Of a stretch of 64,000 bases of DNA, positions 18,853-26,997 are shown piece after piece (positions within the stretch are counted from its first letter, which is position 1; each line of letters begins with the position of its first letter). The notes beneath the pieces are model-generated. The model saw only the letters and a list, made by a program, of their open reading frames with translations. It had not been told where the DNA came from and did no database searches. Position numbers and translations under genes: made by a program. This stretch comes from Pelatocladus maniniholoensis HA4357-MV3 (lineage in GTDB: Bacteria > Cyanobacteriota > Cyanobacteriia > Cyanobacteriales > Nostocaceae): NCBI GenBank assembly GCA_019359115.1, contig JAHHHW010000022.1, positions 28,528-92,527 of the forward strand. Direction: 5' to 3'.

Positions 18853-19548
18853 TCAATTTTCTTTAGAAGTTGCTTTTCTACTAGCATCATATGATGCTGC
18901 TATCAACGATATTCCAAAATTTTTAACAGCTTGTACTAGTTCCGCACCTGCTTTTTCTGGTGAACCCACTCCAAATGGGGGTGAAGGATTGTACTCCAAC
19001 ATCAATTCAATCAACTTGGCAGTTTCTTCACCACAAAGCATTGCTGCAATCGTCAAGGCAAAATCAATCCCTGCTGTCACACCTCCCCCAGTGATTCGGT
19101 TACGATCTATAACTACTCTTTCTGTACTGACTTTTGCTCCCATCAGTTCCAATTGCTCTCGAAACGCCCAGTGGGAAGTAGCTTGATATCCTCGCAGCAA
19201 TCCAGCTGCTGCTAGAATGAGCGAACCTGTACAAACAGCAGTGATGTACTTGGTTGTGTTTCCATGTTTTTGCAAAAAAGCTAAGACTTCGATATCTTCC
19301 ATGATTTGTACTGCACCAAAAGATCCTCCAGGTACACACAACACATCAAGTTGGGGACACTCATCAAAGGTAGTATTTGGTAAAATAGTTAACCCACCAT
19401 TGCTGACTACAGGTTCGAGTGACTTCCACAACAGTAAAACGGAAGTGTTAGGCATTAAAGAAAAAACTTGGTGTGGAGCAGTGATATCTAGCTGAAACAT
19501 ATCTGGATAAATGACTAAACCAATAGTCTTTTGAAACTGATTATTCAT
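18853..19548 (-). CDS. DJ-1/PfpI superfamily protein, isocyanide-hydratase-like
   Basis: About 231 residues from the ATG at 19548. The frame extends to 19611, but MNNQFQKTIGLVIYP is the family-like start. GLVIYPDMFQLDITAPHQVF and AVCTGSLILAAAGLLRGYQA carry the acidic residue and nucleophilic Cys-Thr of the cyclohexyl-isocyanide hydratase (InhA) branch; ATSHWAFREQLELMGA follows as in that branch. Such enzymes hydrate isocyanides to N-formamides, but close relatives act as regulators or deglycases. It is divergent from the LuxR gene with 88 bp between chosen starts, so the two are probably co-regulated. Confidence 0.8.
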   Translation of the reverse strand: MNNQFQKTIGLVIYPDMFQLDITAPHQVFSLMPNTSVLLLWKSLEPVVSNGGLTILPNTTFDECPQLDVLCVPGGSFGAVQIMEDIEVLAFLQKHGNTTKYITAVCTGSLILAAAGLLRGYQATSHWAFREQLELMGAKVSTERVVIDRNRITGGGVTAGIDFALTIAAMLCGEETAKLIELMLEYNPSPPFGVGSPEKAGAELVQAVKNFGISLIAASYDASRKATSKEN

Positions 19549-19636
19549 ACTGCAAATTTCAAACTGTGCAATGAATACAGCTATCCTAGAGTTGAATATA
19601 TTGGTTGCCAATTACCCAGTTGAGTACATTTTTGCT

Positions 19637-20344
19637 ATGTCTGGTAGCTTTCAAGCACTGGTTCAAAAAATAGCGATCGCTCGTGATGAATTACAACTGC
19701 GCCTAGATTATATGGATGCAGCAGGGGAACTATTTGTTTGCCAACATTGGAGTATTTACTTGCATGACACTACAGGACAACGTGCCACCATCGATATCAA
19801 AGGATTACCAGATAGCTTTTTCGACTACTACGAAAATGTTGGTGCGGCGATTGATCCAGTTATGGATTATGTTATTGAACATCACGTTCCCGCCCATGAG
19901 CAAGTTATTTTTACTGAAACAAGTTGGAAGCAGAGCCAATTATATCAGAGTGGCTGTGGCAAGATATATGACCACGAACACATCATGACGGGACCTATTG
20001 TTGGGCAAGGAAAACTGATTGGCACAGTTCATTTCGCCCGAACCAATAGAACATCTGCCTTCAATTCACAAGATTTGATGCGTTTGAGTGCGCTTTGCAC
20101 TCATATTTCTGCAAAATTAGCTTTTCTGCGAGCAAAACAAGAGCTAAATCAGGTGGCTTGTTTAACTCAACGAGAATTACAAATTGCTTCTTTGGTTGCA
20201 AAAGGTTTAACGAATGCAGAAATTGCTGCCGAACTTTGGATTAGCCAAAATACAGTCAAGCAAACTTTGAAGCGAGTATTTCGTAAGCTCAATGTATCCG
20301 CACGAGCAGAAATGGTAGCACGATGCCAAATACCTCAAATTTAG
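19637..20344 (+). CDS. GAF-LuxR transcriptional regulator
   Basis: About 235 residues from the ATG at 19637. The frame is open from 19571, which would overlap the divergent gene; SGSFQALVQKIA is the usual start for this type. Residues 1-165 form a GAF-like ligand-sensing domain (WSIYLHDTTGQ... GPIVGQGKLIGTVHFAR). The last 60 are a LuxR/GerE helix-turn-helix (LTQRELQIASLVAKGLTNAE... NTVKQTLKRVFRKLNV). No receiver domain is present, so it likely responds to a small molecule. A decayed copy of its 3' end lies at 30807-30948, just before the thioesterase gene. Confidence 0.88.
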   Translation: MSGSFQALVQKIAIARDELQLRLDYMDAAGELFVCQHWSIYLHDTTGQRATIDIKGLPDSFFDYYENVGAAIDPVMDYVIEHHVPAHEQVIFTETSWKQSQLYQSGCGKIYDHEHIMTGPIVGQGKLIGTVHFARTNRTSAFNSQDLMRLSALCTHISAKLAFLRAKQELNQVACLTQRELQIASLVAKGLTNAEIAAELWISQNTVKQTLKRVFRKLNVSARAEMVARCQIPQI

Positions 20345-21306
20345 ACTTGAATATTTACCAAGATACGCTTATCCTCATACTATTTGTTGCTATTTATACA
20401 ATATTTTTATACAAATACTGTACAAATAGAGGATAATATACCTTGAATGCACTGGAAAATTAATGATTCTTCTCAAAAAGATTCAAACAAACCTTATTAT
20501 TTCCATATTTTTTATACATATTTTAAACAGAAGGTGCTGATGAAAAAAACTCATGTATCCTGACAAAACTAAAGTTCAAGCTTGGACTGAATGCACATAA
20601 TCAATTATTTGACAATGTGAAAGTTATACAATACATGTCGAGTTTAAGGAGTAACAAGGAAAGCACCCGATATTATCTGTCGTTTAATAACCAAAAAAAT
20701 ACTATCTAAGTCTTGACCTGACTAGCCAACAAACTTCAAAATAGTATTGAGCCTAAATATTTGTAATTACGAGTCTTTCTGAATAAAGCTATTTGTGGGG
20801 AGATTCTAGACTCAGGTTAATTAACCTTTTAGGGAAGAAACGTTGTAAAATTTACCAAATTCTACTAACCAATGATCATTTACAGAGCGACCCCAGAACA
20901 TGCTGAACCTACAGTCCGTAAATGTAAATGCAGTCTTCGCTATTTTACGAGTAATACAGCTATTTAGGGAAAAAGTATCTCGATAATTTGCAGTTAGCTT
21001 GAGCAACTAACGCAGGTGCTTGATAAAATATCATCTTATTAGCAAGCAAAATCACCTGTTCATTCAAAAATTGGTCAGTTTAAGGATGGTATTTGACTTT
21101 ATTCAAAACTACACAAGGAATTTTGAAAGAAGAATTAAATTATGAACACCATTCGCGAGGGACAAATTCAATAAGTTACAAAAAGCCTAAAATGTCTTTT
21201 TGTCAACTTTCTTGAGCAAACACTTGAATTTGCTTCGTAACCAGATTTAATGAATACAGACTTTTGTAGCTTTGACAAATTTGTGGTAAGCAACTAGATT
21301 TCAACT
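20345..21306. other. Long AT-rich intergenic region
   Basis: About 960 bases with no convincing gene. A 61-codon leftward frame (20821-21006) has no recognisable family or ribosome site. An ATACTAT...ATAGTAT inverted pair spans roughly 20700-20745. The region separates the luxR gene from the RHH genes and looks like accessory-island filler. Confidence 0.4.
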
Positions 21307-21465
21307 ATGAACAAGAAATGGGCTGTTAAGCGGATTACTGTAAACTTGGCATCAAATGAAGCCAGTAAGCTTGAAAAATATTGTGATCAGACAGGTAGAG
21401 CAGCAACGGATGTGATTAGGGAACTCATTCGAGCGTTACCGATGACTAGACCTGAGCAACATTAG
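21307..21465 (+). CDS. Small ribbon-helix-helix protein (CopG/Arc-like), copy 1
   Basis: A 52-residue frame starting ATG at 21307. The order is a short basic strand (KRITVNLA), then helix SNEASKLEKYCDQTG, a turn and helix RAATDVIRELIRAL, which is the RHH fold. It is clearly a paralogue of the leftward frame at 21773-21958, sharing SKLE-x-x-CD-x-TG and D-(V/I)-IREL. RHH proteins of this size usually bind DNA as dimers, as antitoxins or copy-control regulators. No toxin is adjacent. Confidence 0.65.
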   Translation: MNKKWAVKRITVNLASNEASKLEKYCDQTGRAATDVIRELIRALPMTRPEQH

Positions 21466-21772
21466 AACCAGGTTTATTCTTGAGAGTGATGATAATTTTG
21501 GCAAACTATTTTTCCAGTCAAGCAATACTCTCAGCCTTTTGCAAGCGCACTAGCCAGTAATTAATAGGATAGAGGTTCCTTAGTCAGCTAATAGACTAAG
21601 GATACTCTACAACGCAATTTTACTCCACACTGATTAATTGTATGTTTCCTAGATAACATTTAAGGAAATATCTTGCTATTTTACTGAATATTTTCTGAAC
21701 TCAGATTACCCAAGTCGTATACAGTAGCATAATTCTTACAAAGACTGGAGTTTCACAAGCTGGCGTGAAAAG
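21466..21772. other. Intergenic region between convergent RHH genes
   Basis: AT-rich, 307 bases, no gene recognised. A short inverted pair (TCCTTAGTCAGCTAATAGACTAAGGA) at about 21575-21600 could be a terminator. Confidence 0.4.
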
Positions 21773-21958
21773 TTAGGTTATGGGTAACTCTTGAATGAGT
21801 TCTCGAATTATATCGATTGCCTCTTTTCCCGTCCAGTCACAATGTTGTTCAAGTTTGCTAACTTCATCTGGTGTCAATTCAAGGATTATTTGTTTCACTG
21901 ATGGTTCTTTACCAGATGCTGCAAAAATCGGAAATACATCTGCTGCGGTTTTGTTCAT
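21773..21958 (-). CDS. Small ribbon-helix-helix protein, copy 2
   Basis: A 61-residue frame. After a 20-residue lead with an MNKTAADVFPIF start, the RHH core runs KQIILELTPDEVSKLEQHCD, a WTGKEA turn and IDIIRELIQELP. It is paralogous to the protein at 21307-21465 but on the opposite strand, so the two genes converge. A DNA-binding role is inferred from fold only. Confidence 0.65.
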   Translation of the reverse strand: MNKTAADVFPIFAASGKEPSVKQIILELTPDEVSKLEQHCDWTGKEAIDIIRELIQELPIT

Positions 21959-22961
21959 TGTTTTTATACTAAAACTGCCTAAGTTTTTTTAGTATTGCCA
22001 ATCCAGAACCATCTTTACCAGTGAAAATCTAGGTTTTGAGGTTTAACTTAAGCTTTTTCATTGTTACTATAGGATTCCTATTTGATTTTTGAAAAAAACA
22101 AGCTGGCTAGAAGCTTGCTACACAAAGCTTTGTTTTTCAGTATACTTAGCAAGATTCAAATTGGATTCCCATATATTAATCCTTGTAAAGAATAATCACC
22201 AGAAAAATAAAAATTACTGAAAGCAATTTGAACATAAAACTATCTGTACAAATCCTGTTAGAAAAAGTTTTTTAAATATTTTAGTAAGTATTATAAGATA
22301 CATTATTCAATACACGTACCAGCAACACATTAGATTTTATAATTTTGTCAAGTAGTTAAAGTCATATGAGTTCCCACAGGTGTACTTTTTTTGAATAGCT
22401 GTAAGATTAAGAATTCTATAGCTTAAACAAAATTTACAATAGTTCATTAAATTATTTATTAACTTCCTGATTTTGGCTTGTCTAAATCTTAAAATCATTA
22501 CAACAATCAAAGCTCATGATCGCTGAAACAATGATTATACTTAAGTTTCCTGTAAGCACATATCCAGATTATCAGCAGAGTGATAAAAGAATATTTTAGA
22601 TAATTTGGCGATCGCATCTCCTTACTCAAAAGCTAATGGTCAAATAATAATTTGTTGATATTATTCTCAATAATGAGGTGTAAAATTTTATAGATAAACG
22701 CCCTTCTCACTTCCTTATAATTCATTCTTAATAAGATATATAGGCGTTCGCATCTGGACTAAGAAGATATTAGTCTTGACACTAATCAATTTCAAGTACA
22801 CTGTCTGGTAATCATAAAGACATCTAGATGATAAGCGGCACAAATGAAGTTGTTATTATGATATGATTTAGACACTGTAAGGGTTTTAGCGTGATTAAAT
22901 TCTGTTTTGTGCATTGTGCATTTAGTCTGCCTAAGATGGACGCTAAATAAATAGCAAAGAT
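21959..22961. other. Long upstream region of the ThDP enzyme gene
   Basis: One kilobase of AT-rich sequence with no ORF of interest. It must carry the promoter for the ThDP/KASIII gene pair. The ATG of that gene has no clear Shine-Dalgarno. Short repeats of TTTTAAAT type occur; no strong hairpin was seen. Confidence 0.4.
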
Positions 22962-24698
22962 ATGAAAGCTAACAAGGCTAGAGAGTTCAGTTCCCTAGAA
23001 AATATATCTCATAGTGAGTCATCTGCACCTTTGTCAGTAGCAGAGGCCGTGGCTAAGATATTGGAAGATCTAGGAGTAGTATATGCGTTTGGTGTTTCCG
23101 GAGGTGCGATCGCACCACTTTGGGGTGCATTGCATAATAGTTCTCTGCAAGTACTCCACTTTCGGCATGAAGCAGGAGCAGCGTTTGCAGCAACAGAAGC
23201 ATATTTTGCTAGCGATCGCCCAGTAGTAATATTCACTACCACAGGACCAGGAATCACGAATGCTTTGACAGGACTATTAGCTGCCCGTTGGGAAGGTGCT
23301 AAGGTTATTCTACTGTCAGGTGCAACACCGTCAACACGACGTGGACGCTGGGCCCTTCAGGAAACCAGCACTTATACCATGCCTAGCACAGGTCTTTTGA
23401 CTTCAGGGACAATATTTCATTACGCAATTACTCTCGAATCTAGTGATGAAGTTTCAGAAGTTGCACGAAGGCTTGCTCTTGGCTTCGCAAGACCAGAAGG
23501 ATTTGTTGCTCATCTGAGTATCCCTAAAAACATCCAGACAAGCTCAGTCAAAAGCTCGTTACCAAAAGCACCTCTGTCTTACGCTTTGCCAACTGCCAGT
23601 GAGAAAACAATGGCAGAATGTGCGCGATTGCTGTCTGAAGGACCTTTTGCAATCTGGGTTGGCTTTGGTGCGCGAGGTGCAACAGAGGAAATTCGCCAAC
23701 TTGCTGAAATGACAGGGGCTGCTGTCATGTGTTCACCCCGTAGTAAGGGTATTTTTCCCGAAAATCATCCTCAATTTGTGGGCGTTACAGGCTTTGGTGG
23801 ACATGGATCAGTCTTAACTTATATGCAAGAACAGCGTCCTTTGCGTACGCTTGTACTCGGAACACGCCTTGGTGAACTTACCTCTTTCTGGAATCCCGTG
23901 ATGATCCCCACACGAGGATTTGTACATGTTGATCTGAACGCAGAGGTTCCAGGAACAGCTTATCCATCTGCTGAGACATTCGCTATCCAGTCTGATGTTG
24001 GAATGTTTATAAGAGGACTGCTGAAATACTTCCCAGAAAATATTGGTTCCTCATTAGCGATCGCTTTGCCTAATCCTAAACGTGATTTAATTGAACCACA
24101 AGCAGAAGGTTTGGTGCGACCGCAGTTTCTGATAGATATGATTCAACGGGTAATTGTTGATAGTACAGAGATCATAGTAATGGCAGAGTCTGCTAACTCC
24201 CTGGCTTGGGTAAATCCAATGCTGCAATTTGACAAACCAGGTCGCTTCCGTGTCAGTACTGGCTTTGCCTCTATGGGACATTTTGTTACAGGCGTCGTGG
24301 GTACAGCTTTAGCACGTCAAGGTAAGGCAATAGCCATTGTTGGAGATGGCGCCATGCTCATGAACAACGAGGTGAGTACGGCTGTAAAATATCAAATTCC
24401 TGCTATCTGGATTGTACTCAATGATGGGCGCTACAACATATGCGAACAGGGAATGACGTATTTAGGTTTTAAGGGCGTAGATGCAACAATTCCACAAGCA
24501 GATTTTGTCAAAATTGCCCAAGGGATGGGGGCTGATGGTATTCGTGTTGCAAGGGAATTTGAAGTTCAGGCAGCATTAGAGAAAGCGATCGCAGCAGCTG
24601 GTCCATTTGTAGTTGATGTACTTATCGACCCTACCCAAATACCACTTTCTGAAGGTCGTAATCAAAGTCTGATTTCACAAGGTGCTACAAATTATTAA
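22962..24698 (+). CDS. Thiamine-diphosphate-dependent enzyme, acetolactate-synthase-like
   Basis: A protein of 578 residues with the three-domain ThDP fold. The N-terminal Pyr domain carries the activating Glu (HFRHEAGAAFAATEAY), then TTTGPGITNALTGLL. A central domain covers about 205-360. The C-terminal PP domain has the GDG...N motif (VGDGAMLMNNE to LNDGRYN). It belongs to the acetolactate synthase/benzoylformate decarboxylase group, but an anabolic AHAS role is unlikely because no small subunit is near. The KASIII-like gene starts 38 bp later on the same strand. ThDP enzymes of this type join two alpha-keto acids (as ScyA does in scytonemin) or decarboxylate one, so a C-C bond in a specialised metabolite is the inferred job. 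Confidence 0.88.
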   Translation: MKANKAREFSSLENISHSESSAPLSVAEAVAKILEDLGVVYAFGVSGGAIAPLWGALHNSSLQVLHFRHEAGAAFAATEAYFASDRPVVIFTTTGPGITNALTGLLAARWEGAKVILLSGATPSTRRGRWALQETSTYTMPSTGLLTSGTIFHYAITLESSDEVSEVARRLALGFARPEGFVAHLSIPKNIQTSSVKSSLPKAPLSYALPTASEKTMAECARLLSEGPFAIWVGFGARGATEEIRQLAEMTGAAVMCSPRSKGIFPENHPQFVGVTGFGGHGSVLTYMQEQRPLRTLVLGTRLGELTSFWNPVMIPTRGFVHVDLNAEVPGTAYPSAETFAIQSDVGMFIRGLLKYFPENIGSSLAIALPNPKRDLIEPQAEGLVRPQFLIDMIQRVIVDSTEIIVMAESANSLAWVNPMLQFDKPGRFRVSTGFASMGHFVTGVVGTALARQGKAIAIVGDGAMLMNNEVSTAVKYQIPAIWIVLNDGRYNICEQGMTYLGFKGVDATIPQADFVKIAQGMGADGIRVAREFEVQAALEKAIAAAGPFVVDVLIDPTQIPLSEGRNQSLISQGATNY

Positions 24699-24736
24699 AT
24701 CAATTATTTAAATTTGTTTAATAAGGCAATTCAACT

Positions 24737-25876
24737 ATGGTGTATTCTCCAGTAGGTATTCGTTCGCTCGCTATTAGTTTGCCAAGCATCAAACGTACAA
24801 GAGATTATTACATAGAAAAATACCCAGATTTAGTTGCTCAATCGGAGCAAAAAAGCTTGGCAAAGCTATTTTCACTAAGTGGCTCTACTCCTAGTAATGA
24901 GTTTGATATAGAGATGATGCCTTATTTGTCTGATCCCTTTCGTGGAACAGTTGAGCAGCGATTGCTGGGGCCAGGGGAGTCTTCCCTGACACTAGAATAT
25001 GATGCGGCAATAAAAGCTCTTGAAGCAGCCAAGCTTTCTGTTGACGACATAGATCTCATACTTGTTGCTTCAGTCTGGCCTGAACAAATTGGATTTGGCA
25101 ATGCTGCTTTTCTTGCCCAGCAACTTGACTTTCAGGGTGCTGCTTGGAATCTAGATGCAGCGTGTGGAGTAACACCAGTTGCACTTCAGACTGCTTGTGC
25201 TTTGGTGCGAGGAGGAGAGTATAAAAAAGTGCTTGTAGTTGTCTCATGTACATACTCTCGCTTTTTCGATGAACAAGATACTATATTCTGGTGTATTAGT
25301 GATGGTGCTGGGGCTTTTGTTGTCGATACGCTCGAACAAAATCAGGGAGTTCTAGGTACAAAAACAATTAATACAAGAGTATTGTGTAACACTTTATTCT
25401 CTACTATTTCAGAGGATGAACAGGGTCATCCACTAGTTCGTATGCAGTTTAGCAAAGAGTCAAGCAAGCTATTCCGAGAAACAGTTACGGATTTTCTTCG
25501 TACTTGTTGTGAAGCTGCTGCCAGTGCAGCTGGTGTAACCCTAGAGCAAATTGACTTTTTTCTTTTCAATACACCTACAGCTTGGTTTGCGAGCTTTTGC
25601 ACACGTGTACTCGGAATTGAACCAGAACGGACAATCAACATTCATCCGCAATATGCAAATATTGGATCGGTACTCTCATTAGCCAATATGTACCACGCTG
25701 CACAGTTGGGTAAAATTCATGAAAATGACTTGGTTCTGATCTATGGATTCGGTGTAGCAGGTGCTGCTTCTGCGAGTGTAATGCGTTGGGGAAATGTGGC
25801 TCTAAGTCCTGATCCTTTTAGGGGAACAGACTCAACAGTGAAAGTTTCTGAAGACAGTAGGTATGTATCTTGTTGA
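24737..25876 (+). CDS. 3-oxoacyl-ACP synthase III (KASIII/FabH)-like enzyme with altered active site
   Basis: A thiolase-fold protein of 379 residues. The nucleophile Cys lies in NLDAACGVTPVALQTA, and a late Asn in QYANIGSVLSLAN aligns with the catalytic Asn of FabH. Where FabH has the HQAN motif this protein reads LFNTPTAWFA, so the catalytic His appears replaced. Such changes occur in KASIII-like acyltransferases (DpsC, CerJ type) that do not perform decarboxylative condensation. The gene is coupled to the ThDP enzyme and probably uses or elaborates its product. No acyl carrier protein is visible nearby. Confidence 0.85.
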   Translation: MVYSPVGIRSLAISLPSIKRTRDYYIEKYPDLVAQSEQKSLAKLFSLSGSTPSNEFDIEMMPYLSDPFRGTVEQRLLGPGESSLTLEYDAAIKALEAAKLSVDDIDLILVASVWPEQIGFGNAAFLAQQLDFQGAAWNLDAACGVTPVALQTACALVRGGEYKKVLVVVSCTYSRFFDEQDTIFWCISDGAGAFVVDTLEQNQGVLGTKTINTRVLCNTLFSTISEDEQGHPLVRMQFSKESSKLFRETVTDFLRTCCEAAASAAGVTLEQIDFFLFNTPTAWFASFCTRVLGIEPERTINIHPQYANIGSVLSLANMYHAAQLGKIHENDLVLIYGFGVAGAASASVMRWGNVALSPDPFRGTDSTVKVSEDSRYVSC

Positions 25877-25895
25877 TTAAAAATACTCTTGGTTT

Positions 25896-25921
25896 GTAGT
25901 AAGCACTTAAGTGCTTACTAC
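25896..25921. repeat. Perfect 26-bp palindrome
   Basis: GTAGTAAGCACTT followed directly by its complement forms an uninterrupted palindrome after the KASIII gene. It is of the same design as 8217-8250 and may terminate the ThDP/KASIII transcript. Confidence 0.75.
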
Positions 25922-25986
25922 GAATATATCTGTATTTTTTATTTAGATAATCGGTATAATACCGAAAACATATCTAAAAATCCACT

Positions 25987-26970
25987 GTGCAAAGAAAATT
26001 TTTAGCAGCAGGACTTTTTCTGTTGTCTGTTGCGTTTCCACTCAAAGTCTTAGCAAAGAGTTATGATGAAATTTATGTCTTTGGTGATAGCTTCTCTGAT
26101 ACAGGTAATGTATTCAATGCCACAGGTGGAGCTATCCCGCCCAGTCCATATGTTAATGAGCGTTTTTCCAACGGTTCAGTTTGGGTGGAATATCTCGCCT
26201 CTGATTTAGGAATAAATTTTAATCCGCAGACCAACTTTGCTTTTGGCGGTGCAACCACAGGCTTTGATAACATTGGCTTGGCAGGTTTACCAGGATTACA
26301 GCAACAAATTAATAGCTTTACAACAGCAAATGCGTCTGCTGATCCGAATGCTCTTTACATTGTCTGGGCTAGTACGAATGATTACATAAAGTATTTTTTT
26401 GGTGATGTTCCCGATCCAAACGAGACAGTCACAAATATATCAACTGCGGTAGAATCACTAATTGCTGTCGGCGCTAAAGATATTATGGTGGTTAACCAGC
26501 CTGACTTAGGAAAATTCCCGATTACAGGCGGGAATAATCAAACTTCTGATGCACTTAGCAATTTGATCAGTACACATAACTCTAATTTGACTGCAAGCAT
26601 CTATTTATGGGATCAGCAATTAAGTCCAGATATAAATATTATTGGTCTTGATGTAAATTCCTTATTTAATCGGATAATTGCAGATCCCCAGGAATTTGGT
26701 TTTACCAATGCAACTGATTCTTGCATTGCAGGAGACTTATCAGTTGTACCGATAAATCCTCCTACACAGCCAGTTAACTGTACTCCAGATACCTTTGTGT
26801 TTTGGGATCAACTTCATCCAACGACTGCTACTCATAAGACAATTGGAGAATTAGCATTTTCAACACTTAAGAAAGAAAAAGTGCCTGTTCCTGAACCTTC
26901 TCCTGTGTTGGGGGTGTTAACGTTTGGTGCTTTAGGTATAGTTTCTCTACTAAAAGGTAAAGGACGATAA
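25987..26970 (+). CDS. Secreted GDSL-family esterase/lipase with PEP-CTERM-like tail
   Basis: A protein of 327 residues from GTG 25987. A signal peptide (RKFLAAGLFLLSVAFPLKVLA) is followed by GDSL block I (YVFGDSFSDTGN), a central GxND-like ASTNDY and block V (FWDQLHPTTATHKTIGE), giving the Ser-Asp-His hydrolase. The C-terminus VPEPSPVLGVLTFGALGIV followed by a basic tail is a PEP-CTERM sorting signal, cleaved by an exosortase. Substrates are likely lipid or acyl esters outside the cell. It follows the KASIII gene by 110 bp and a palindrome, so co-transcription is uncertain. Confidence 0.9.
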   Translation: MQRKFLAAGLFLLSVAFPLKVLAKSYDEIYVFGDSFSDTGNVFNATGGAIPPSPYVNERFSNGSVWVEYLASDLGINFNPQTNFAFGGATTGFDNIGLAGLPGLQQQINSFTTANASADPNALYIVWASTNDYIKYFFGDVPDPNETVTNISTAVESLIAVGAKDIMVVNQPDLGKFPITGGNNQTSDALSNLISTHNSNLTASIYLWDQQLSPDINIIGLDVNSLFNRIIADPQEFGFTNATDSCIAGDLSVVPINPPTQPVNCTPDTFVFWDQLHPTTATHKTIGELAFSTLKKEKVPVPEPSPVLGVLTFGALGIVSLLKGKGR

Positions 26971-26997
26971 TACTATAGGGTAGTCGGGTCGGTTTAT

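Noticed and set aside
20821..21006. A 61-codon leftward frame in the luxR-RHH gap
   Set aside because: Composition is plausible but no homology is recognised and there is no start signal.
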